From assembly GCA_030037705.1 (NCBI GenBank), contig JASHQE010000024.1, positions 1-33,874 on the forward strand: 33,874 nt of DNA, given 5' to 3'. This DNA is from Acidobacteriaceae bacterium (GTDB lineage: Bacteria > Acidobacteriota > Terriglobia > Terriglobales > Acidobacteriaceae). The translations under genes were made by a program, and so were the position numbers. Positions 29,585-33,874 of this stretch are shown here, piece by piece (position 1 is the stretch's first letter; each line of letters opens with the position of its first letter). The notes under the pieces are model-generated. The model did not search any database, was not told the origin of the DNA, and saw only the letters and a list, made by a program, of their open reading frames with translations.

Positions 29585-30910
29585 ATGCGCCTTCGCGCTT
29601 GCCGCAGGGCTCTCCTTTCGTTTGCGCTTACATGCAGTCTTACGCGTGTATCCGCCGGGCAGGAGACGAACCTCAATCCCGCTCTGCCCGTCACGCATAT
29701 CGAAAATCCGCCGAACTCCGCGTGGGCGCAGCAACAGCATTATGTGGTCCTGGTTTCGCTCGATGGCTTCCGCTGGGACTACGCGAAGCGCGATCGTGCG
29801 ATGCACCTGCTCGCTCTGGGACAAAAGGGCGTCTGGGCTCCAGATGGGATGCTGCCCAGCTATCCTTCCCTCACATTTCCCAATCACTTCACGATCGTGA
29901 CCGGGCTTTATCCGGAGCATCACGGCCTGGTGGCGAATAGCTTTTTCGATCCGGCGCGCAAAGCGCGTTACGCCATCTCCGACCCGGGCACTGTGACCGA
30001 TGGCTCATGGTATGCGGGCGTTCCGTTGTGGAGCTTGGCCGAGAGCCATGGAATGCGCACGGCCATTTTGTTGTGGCCCGGCTCAGAGGCGCAAATCGCC
30101 GGCTACCGGCCTACGTGGTACGCGCACTTCGACGCGAAGACCGAGGCCGGACCCGAGGCCGAAGAGGCGCGCATCGATGATGCTGCCGCGCTTCTGCGGC
30201 TGCCGGCGCAAGAGCGTCCGCACTTCATCGCGATCTACTACTCGGAGCCGGATCATGAGGGCCATGAGTTCGGGCCGGATGCCCCTGAGACCCGTGCTGC
30301 GGAAAAGAAGGTCGACGCGCTGATCGGCAAGTTGAAAGCCGCGCTGGACGCTACGGAACTCCCCATCGATCTGGTCGTCGTGAGCGATCACGGCATGATC
30401 AAGTCAGAAGACGGCTGGGTGACGCTCGATCAGTTTGCCGATCTTAAGGGATTCGAGACCGACGGCTCTTTGTTGTATGGAAACACCGAAGAAGATCGCG
30501 CCCGCGTCTATAACCAGCTCAAAAAAGCCTCACCGCAATTCGTGGTCTACCGGCTCAAGAATGTCCCTGCGGATCTGAATGACAACCAGAACCCGCGCGC
30601 GGGCGATCCGGTAGTGATCGCGACGGGTCCCTACGCCATTCGCGCGCACGGTCCGGACGCCGGCAGGCCAGACCACGCGCCGACCTTCGGGATGCAGGGC
30701 TTCGATCCGCGCAAAGTGCCGGAGATGAAGGCCAGCTTCTTCGCAGCCGGACCCGATATAGTGGAAGGAAAGACCGTGGCGCCGTTTGAAAACGTCAATC
30801 TCTATCCCTGGCTTGCGCACATGCTGGGACTCACCGCGCCCAAAAACGATGGGAGCCCGAACGTACTCTCTGGAACGCTGCGCGATGGCGGAGCCGATCT
30901 CGAACCATAA
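29585..30910 (+). CDS. Secreted ENPP-like nucleotide pyrophosphatase/phosphodiesterase
   Basis: A 441-residue alkaline-phosphatase-superfamily enzyme with a signal peptide (residues about 1-25, basic then hydrophobic, ending SAG). The two-zinc site is intact: D60 (VSLDGFRWDY), nucleophile T97 with N100 (YPSLTFPNHFTIVTGLYP), D and H in YYSEPDHEGHEFGP, D and H in VVVSDHGM, and the late H in RPDHAPTFG. This order is that of type I phosphodiesterase/nucleotide pyrophosphatase. It would act in the periplasm on nucleotides, lipids or other phosphodiesters; the substrate is open. Start at 29585 has GGAGG upstream; the frame is open six codons further from a TTG. It is followed 18 bp later by the kinase gene, probably one operon. 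Confidence 0.92.
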   Translation: MRLRACRRALLSFALTCSLTRVSAGQETNLNPALPVTHIENPPNSAWAQQQHYVVLVSLDGFRWDYAKRDRAMHLLALGQKGVWAPDGMLPSYPSLTFPNHFTIVTGLYPEHHGLVANSFFDPARKARYAISDPGTVTDGSWYAGVPLWSLAESHGMRTAILLWPGSEAQIAGYRPTWYAHFDAKTEAGPEAEEARIDDAAALLRLPAQERPHFIAIYYSEPDHEGHEFGPDAPETRAAEKKVDALIGKLKAALDATELPIDLVVVSDHGMIKSEDGWVTLDQFADLKGFETDGSLLYGNTEEDRARVYNQLKKASPQFVVYRLKNVPADLNDNQNPRAGDPVVIATGPYAIRAHGPDAGRPDHAPTFGMQGFDPRKVPEMKASFFAAGPDIVEGKTVAPFENVNLYPWLAHMLGLTAPKNDGSPNVLSGTLRDGGADLEP

Positions 30911-30928
30911 TAAGAGGAGTTGAGCAAG

Positions 30929-31861
30929 ATGAGTGTTGTCCTTGGAATCGACGGCGGAGGCACGCGTACGCGCGCTTCAATCGTTGCTCTCTCTGCCGGC
31001 GATGCAGGACACGTTTTGGCCTTTGCGGAGAGCGGTTCCATCAAACGGTTGCGCGTGGGAGCTCAGGTTGCGGAAGAAAATCTGCGTGCGTTGCTCCACG
31101 AGGTCTACACGCAGGCCGGCGTGAAGAGTGTGCAGGCTGCCTGCTGCGGAGTGGCCAGCGCCGCCATGCCCGGCATTCCGGAATGGATCACGGCGGTGTT
31201 CGCAGACTTCGGTGTCGCACGGTCTGAGGTAGTGGGCGACGAGATCATTGCGCTCGATGCGGCCTTCCAAGGCGGGCCGGGGATTCTGCAGATCGCGGGG
31301 ACGGGCTCGAATACGGTAGGACGCGCCCCGGACGGCAAGATGGAGAATGCCGGCGGGTGGAGCTCGCGCCTGGGCGATGAGGGCTCAGGCTACTGGATCG
31401 GGCTGCACGCGGTGCGCCGGGCGTTGCATGCTTATGACCGCGAGGAGCCGACGCGGGTGCTGGATGCGGTGGGCCGTGTGTGGGGCACCAAGACAATTGA
31501 GGAACTGGTGAACCTGGGCGACAGCACGCCGGGACCGGATTTTGCCGCGCTGGCGCCGGTGATCAGCGAACTGGCAGAGGCCGGCGACCCGGTTGCCGTG
31601 GGCGTGCTCAAGCAGGCCGCCGCCGATCTGGTGGATTTTGTGCTGCTGGTGCGCGACAAGCTGCGCCGCAAGCACAATCTCACCGCAGAGGTTCCGGTGG
31701 CGTGGATCGGCAGTGTGATCGACAAGGCATGGAAGGTACGCGAAAGTTTCACCGCCGGGCTGAAGGCGGCTGCGCCTCAGATCATGGTGGGCGATAAGGA
31801 AGTGGAAGGGATTGAAGGTGCGCTCTGGCGCGCGAAGCGGCTGGCGGGTTCGAACACGTGA
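30929..31861 (+). CDS. BadF/BadG/BcrA/BcrD-type kinase, N-acetylglucosamine kinase-like
   Basis: A 310-residue ASKHA-fold protein. The phosphate-1 motif LGIDGGGTRTRA is at the N-terminus; CCGVASAAMPG, then QIAGTGSNTVGRAPDG and LGDEGSGYWIGLHAVRRAL follow in the order of N-acetylglucosamine/glucosamine kinases of the BadF group. There are no cysteine cluster motifs of the 2-hydroxyacyl-CoA dehydratase activators, so sugar phosphorylation is the better guess. Start at 30929 has GAGGAG eight bases upstream; the frame also contains a TTG at 30920. It is the last gene before the repeat-rich region and no hairpin terminator follows directly. Confidence 0.87.
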   Translation: MSVVLGIDGGGTRTRASIVALSAGDAGHVLAFAESGSIKRLRVGAQVAEENLRALLHEVYTQAGVKSVQAACCGVASAAMPGIPEWITAVFADFGVARSEVVGDEIIALDAAFQGGPGILQIAGTGSNTVGRAPDGKMENAGGWSSRLGDEGSGYWIGLHAVRRALHAYDREEPTRVLDAVGRVWGTKTIEELVNLGDSTPGPDFAALAPVISELAEAGDPVAVGVLKQAAADLVDFVLLVRDKLRRKHNLTAEVPVAWIGSVIDKAWKVRESFTAGLKAAAPQIMVGDKEVEGIEGALWRAKRLAGSNT

Positions 31862-31890
31862 CGGACCGGGACGCCGTGTGCGCGCCTAAT

Positions 31891-32057
31891 CTCAAGGAAT
31901 TGAATCGAGCACGAAAATGGGCGCTCCACAGCCTGCCCTGAGCGCAGTCGAAGGGGCACCCGGCTGCAGACCGATCATTCAAACCCTGTCATGTTGAGCG
32001 GAGTCCGCCGCGGTCCGCCGCGGCGGAGAGTCGAAACATCTGCGGTTGTCTTTGTAA
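31891..32057 (+). repeat. Composite interspersed repeat, copy B
   Basis: The 235-bp gap after the kinase gene is filled with repeat modules. GGAATTGAATCGAGCACGAA (from about 31896) and CCTGCCCTGAGCGCAGTCGA (from about 31932) recur at 33081-33150 in inverted orientation; 31955-31974 recurs inverted in copy A (26277-26296). TGTCATGTTGAGCGGAGT (31987-32004) leads to the perfect palindrome CCGCCGCGGCGG (32015-32026), then TCGAAACATCTGCGGTTG. Confidence 0.8.
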
Positions 32058-32095
32058 GGGCGGCATGGGTTGACCTGAGTCGAGATTGGCACGAT

Positions 32096-32142
32096 GTGGA
32101 ACCTGCCGATTGCGGATCGCATGGATGGTTAGAAGCAACCGC
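32096..32142 (+). repeat. Outer inverted repeat, left copy (47 bp)
   Basis: The sequence beginning TGGAACCTGCCGATTGCGGA and ending AGCAACCGC is present, inverted and apparently without mismatch, at 33829-33874, the last bases of the window. The two copies enclose both small paralogous genes and their leaders. The repeat may extend beyond the window edge on the right side. Confidence 0.88.
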
Positions 32143-32205
32143 GGGTCCTTCGACTCCGTCCGCCACGGCGGACTACGCTCAGGATGACAGTGCTTGGTGC
32201 CAGGT
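32143..32205 (+). repeat. Palindrome-bearing interspersed repeat, copy C
   Basis: GTCCTTCGACT, then the inverted repeat GTCCGCC-AC-GGCGGAC (32158-32173), then TACGCTCAGGATGACAGTGC. The flanks joined together give the core found at 33781-33828 (opposite strand), where a different palindrome, GTCGCCGCGGCGAC, occupies the same position. Confidence 0.8.
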
Positions 32206-32212
32206 GTCGGGT

Positions 32213-32289
32213 GCCCCAGAGCCTGCCCTGAGCGTAGTCGAAGGGTCTGTCCGCCGCGGCGGATGAAACCTGGGAAAGCACAAATCCCA
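32213..32289 (+). repeat. Inner inverted repeat, left copy
   Basis: GCCCCAGAGCCTGCCCTGAG through CCGCCGCGGCGG (32251-32262) to AGCACAAATCCC. It matches 33041-33113 in inverted orientation with few differences near the centre. The pair brackets the gene at 32497-32877 in the manner of terminal inverted repeats. Confidence 0.85.
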
Positions 32290-32318
32290 CCCGGCCGCTT
32301 CGACCTGAGACATAATAG

Positions 32319-32885
32319 TTCTCAATTTCTTCGTGATTTTTTCTTGGCGCGGACGGATTTTTTTGTTAGAGTCTCCATCATCGGAATCCGGTAGTTGTTT
32401 CTACCGGTTCTGGACAATGCGAAGCGGGACACGCCAGTGCCACAAACACCGACGCATCCCTGACCACCATCACCTTTTGACAAGAAAGGCAATGCCATGG
32501 CTGTTTCTAAAAATACCCACCGACCCACTCCCCGCGCAAACCCCAAAAAGAAAACCCGCTCCAAACTGGATGAACTGGATATGGAACCGGATGTGCCGAT
32601 ACGGCCTGCTCTTTATCCACCGCGACCGCGCCCCGGCATCATCAACTTTACCGAAGCTGCGGGCAAGACCGTAGCCTATATCTACATCGACTACATCGAC
32701 GCGCCGGACTGGCAGTCACTGGAGGTGTACTTTACCGACGGCACCTCCTTCTTGTTTCGGCTGATGCCCCGCGTACACGTGCGCGTTGACTACGAGGAAT
32801 CGCGGCGCGACGATCTGGAGACGATCCGGAAGTATGGGGTTATTGAGTGCAACCCCCCGGAGAACGGCGACGGATGAGCAGAAAG
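32319..32885 (+). repeat. Left arm of inverted gene duplication
   Basis: A copy of 33193-33740 in the opposite orientation. Homology starts at TTCTCAATTTCTTCGTGA, covers the leader, the whole small gene and a few bases after its stop. By eye the leader and first third of the gene differ at many places, whereas about 32627-32882 differs at only about six positions in 255. Confidence 0.9.
32497..32877 (+). CDS. Hypothetical protein, paralogue 1 of an inverted pair
   Basis: A 126-residue cytoplasmic protein I do not recognise. The N-terminus (about 1-45) is polar, basic and proline-rich, probably disordered. The core (about 47-120) is compact: PGIINFTEAAGKTVAYIYID, then a W-Q-S-L-E-V-Y-F-T-D-G-T-S-F-L-F strand pair, PRVHVRVDYEESR and DLETIRKYGVIECNPPE, suggesting a small beta-sheet domain with a C-terminal helix. 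Ribosome-binding site AAAGG is nine bases before the ATG. No membrane span, signal peptide or metal motif is seen. It is convergent with its near twin at 33197-33562 and enclosed by inverted repeats, so it behaves like cargo of a non-autonomous repeat unit. Confidence 0.75.
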   Translation: MAVSKNTHRPTPRANPKKKTRSKLDELDMEPDVPIRPALYPPRPRPGIINFTEAAGKTVAYIYIDYIDAPDWQSLEVYFTDGTSFLFRLMPRVHVRVDYEESRRDDLETIRKYGVIECNPPENGDG

Positions 32886-32901
32886 AAGAAGGCCGGGTGG
32901 T

Positions 32902-32964
32902 CAGGTCTCAGGGAATTCAATCCAGCACGAAAATGGGTGCCCCAGGTCTCCCTAGAGACCTGGG
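32902..32964 (+). repeat. Spacer repeat and perfect hairpin after paralogue 1
   Basis: 32902-32943 (GGTCTCAGGGAATTCAATCC, then AGCACGAAAATGGGTGCCCC) is repeated inverted at 33109-33151 with about one mismatch. It leads into a perfect hairpin, CCCAGGTCTC-CCTA-GAGACCTGGG (32941-32964). No T-run follows, so it is not a classical terminator, though it could still stop or protect transcripts. Confidence 0.85.
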
Positions 32965-33040
32965 AAAGCAAAAAGCTCAACTCAGCCGGGGATCGATACG
33001 ACAGCGGCAGCGCCGATGAACATCGTGCCCGCCTGGGTTG

Positions 33041-33113
33041 GGATTTGTGCTCTCCCAGATCTGTCCGCCGCGGCGGACAGACCCTTCGACTACGCTCAGG
33101 GCAGGCTCTGGGG
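33041..33113 (-). repeat. Inner inverted repeat, right copy, with 20-bp palindrome
   Basis: Inverted copy of 32213-32289. It contains the perfect 20-bp palindrome CTGTCCGCCGCGGCGGACAG at 33061-33080 and then ACCCTTCGACTACGCTCAGG. Confidence 0.85.
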
Positions 33114-33151
33114 CACCCATTTTCGTGCTGGATTTAATTCCCTGAGACCTG
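33109..33151 (-). repeat. Spacer repeat, inverted copy
   Basis: Inverted partner of 32902-32943, ending CCCTGAGACCTG. The same module is also found at 31896-31926. Together these make the 320-bp spacer between the two convergent genes almost entirely repeat sequence. Confidence 0.85.
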
Positions 33152-33192
33152 GGTTAACCACCAAGAATGGGGCACCCATTTTCTTCTTTTTC

Positions 33193-33740
33193 CTGCTCAT
33201 CCGCCGCCGTTCTCCGGAGGGTTGCACTCAATAACCCCATACTCCCGGATCGTCTCCAGATTGTCGTGCCGCGATTCCTCGTAGTCAACGCGCACGTGTA
33301 CGCGGGGCATCAGCCGAAACAAGAAGGAGGTGCCGTCGGTAAAGTACACCTCCAGCGACTGCCAGTCCGGCGCGTCGATGTAGTCGATGTAGATATAGGC
33401 TACGGTCTTGCCCGCAGCTTCGGTAAAGTTGATGATGCCGGGGCGCGGCGCATACTCAGGAGGCCGTTCCAGCATATCCGGTTCCATATCCGGTTCGGAG
33501 GGGGTTTCTTCTGGAGGGTTTGCGTGGGGAGTGGGTTGATTAGTACTTTTAGAAACAGCCATGGCATTGCCTTTCTTCAGTAAAGGTGATGGTGGTTAGG
33601 GGTGCGTCAGTGTTAGTCGCACTGGCGTATCCCGCTACGGGTTGTCCGGAACCGGCAGAAACAACTACCGGATTCCGATGATGGAGACTGTAACAGAAGA
33701 TTTGGGTCGGCGCTAGGAAAAATCACGAAGAAATTGAGAA
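33193..33740 (-). repeat. Right arm of inverted gene duplication
   Basis: Inverted partner of 32319-32885, covering paralogue 2 and its leader. The conserved leader includes TCTCCATCATCGGAATCCGG and the CCACCATCACC stretch just before the ribosome-binding site, so promoter and leader were duplicated with the gene. Confidence 0.9.
33197..33562 (-). CDS. Hypothetical protein, paralogue 2 of an inverted pair
   Basis: A 121-residue protein whose residues from RPGIINF to DYEESR are identical to paralogue 1; only three substitutions follow before the C-terminus (H/R, N/D, E/K) plus a terminal G/D. The first 45 residues are diverged and include an acidic PPEETPSEPDMEPDM segment where paralogue 1 is basic, and a short deletion. 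Start ATG at 33562 with an AAAGG ribosome-binding site in the same position as its twin. Function unknown. Strong constraint or recent conversion of the core, with a free N-terminus, suggests that the core does the work and the tail sets a partner or location. Confidence 0.75.
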   Translation of the reverse strand: MAVSKSTNQPTPHANPPEETPSEPDMEPDMLERPPEYAPRPGIINFTEAAGKTVAYIYIDYIDAPDWQSLEVYFTDGTSFLFRLMPRVHVRVDYEESRHDNLETIREYGVIECNPPENGGG

Positions 33741-33780
33741 TATATTTTTCAGGCTGAAACGGCACGCGGCGTCCCACCCA

Positions 33781-33828
33781 AGCACTGTCATCCTGAGCGA
33801 GTCGCCGCGGCGACGAGTCGAAGGATCT
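33781..33828 (-). repeat. Palindrome-bearing interspersed repeat, copy E
   Basis: CACTGTCATCCTGAGCGA, then the perfect palindrome GTCGCCGCGGCGAC (33801-33814), then GAGTCGAAGGATCTGCGG. It is the inverted counterpart of copy C (32143-32205) with another palindrome in the middle, and it abuts the outer inverted repeat at 33829. Confidence 0.82.
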
Positions 33829-33874
33829 GCGGTTGCTTCTAACCATCCATGCGATCCGCAATCGGCAGGTTCCA
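33829..33874 (-). repeat. Outer inverted repeat, right copy
   Basis: Inverted match to 32096-32142, running to the end of the window and ending GGCAGGTTCCA. Its true end is not visible. Confidence 0.88.

Noticed and set aside
32941..32964. Perfect 10-bp hairpin as an intrinsic terminator of paralogue 1
   Set aside because: It is followed by AAAGCAAAAAGC on the plus strand and not by a T-run, so it lacks the second half of a terminator.
31862..33874. Insertion sequence or integron explanation for the repeat-rich end
   Set aside because: No transposase, integrase or attI/attC-like architecture is visible in any frame; only repeats and the twin small genes are present. A non-autonomous unit remains possible.

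Overview
The window (about 60% G+C by eye, tightly packed genes, many ATGA/GTGA start-stop overlaps) looks like an Acidobacteriota chromosome, probably a soil Terriglobia/Acidobacteriaceae member. The basis is the gene content (DUF502, ENPP-type phosphodiesterase, ABC ATPase with a C-terminal AAA-associated domain, KdpFABC with a short KdpD) and several copies of an interspersed repeat carrying the core TCATCCTGAGCG...TCGAAGGATCTGCGG, which I associate with that phylum. The taxonomic call is inference; no rRNA or tRNA gene was seen.

Region 1 (1-2134): the 5' part of an acetamidase/formamidase gene and a RidA-family gene on the minus strand, then a plus-strand pair encoding a secreted mono-haem cytochrome c and a DUF2165 membrane protein.

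Region 2 (2139-13613, minus strand): an eleven-gene purine catabolism operon. In transcription order it encodes allantoinase, allantoate amidohydrolase, (S)-ureidoglycine aminohydrolase, ureidoglycolate amidohydrolase, xanthine dehydrogenase Mo, 2Fe-2S and FAD subunits, OHCU decarboxylase, 5-hydroxyisourate hydrolase, urate oxidase and an APC-family permease. Together they form an uninterrupted route from hypoxanthine/xanthine to glyoxylate, with all ring nitrogen released as ammonia. A single-domain response regulator (13827-14198) lies just upstream in the same direction.

Region 3 (14621-18868, plus strand): an SsuB/TauB/NrtD-like ABC ATPase with an extra C-terminal domain, a fused double permease, and a Gfo/Idh/MocA oxidoreductase. 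No substrate-binding protein is present.

Region 4 (18859-26402): the potassium uptake system. A KdpD-like kinase without the usual N-terminal sensor domains (minus) diverges from kdpE, which leads into a 28-codon membrane peptide gene, kdpF, kdpA, kdpB and kdpC. The block ends at a strong bidirectional hairpin terminator. Two short tandem repeats stand out: three 12-bp units between kdpD and kdpE, and four 10-bp Shine-Dalgarno-containing units before kdpC.

Region 5 (26415-31861): a solitary GvpL/GvpF-family gene, an AT-rich hairpin-rich spacer, a coiled-coil protein with a C-terminal membrane anchor, a DUF502 membrane protein, a small membrane protein, a secreted ENPP-like phosphodiesterase and a BadF/N-acetylglucosamine-kinase-like kinase.

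Region 6 (31862-33874): an accessory, repeat-dominated segment. Two convergent, nearly identical small genes of unknown function sit inside nested inverted repeats built from dispersed repeat modules and GC-rich palindromes. No transposase gene is visible. This is the part most likely to hold something undescribed.
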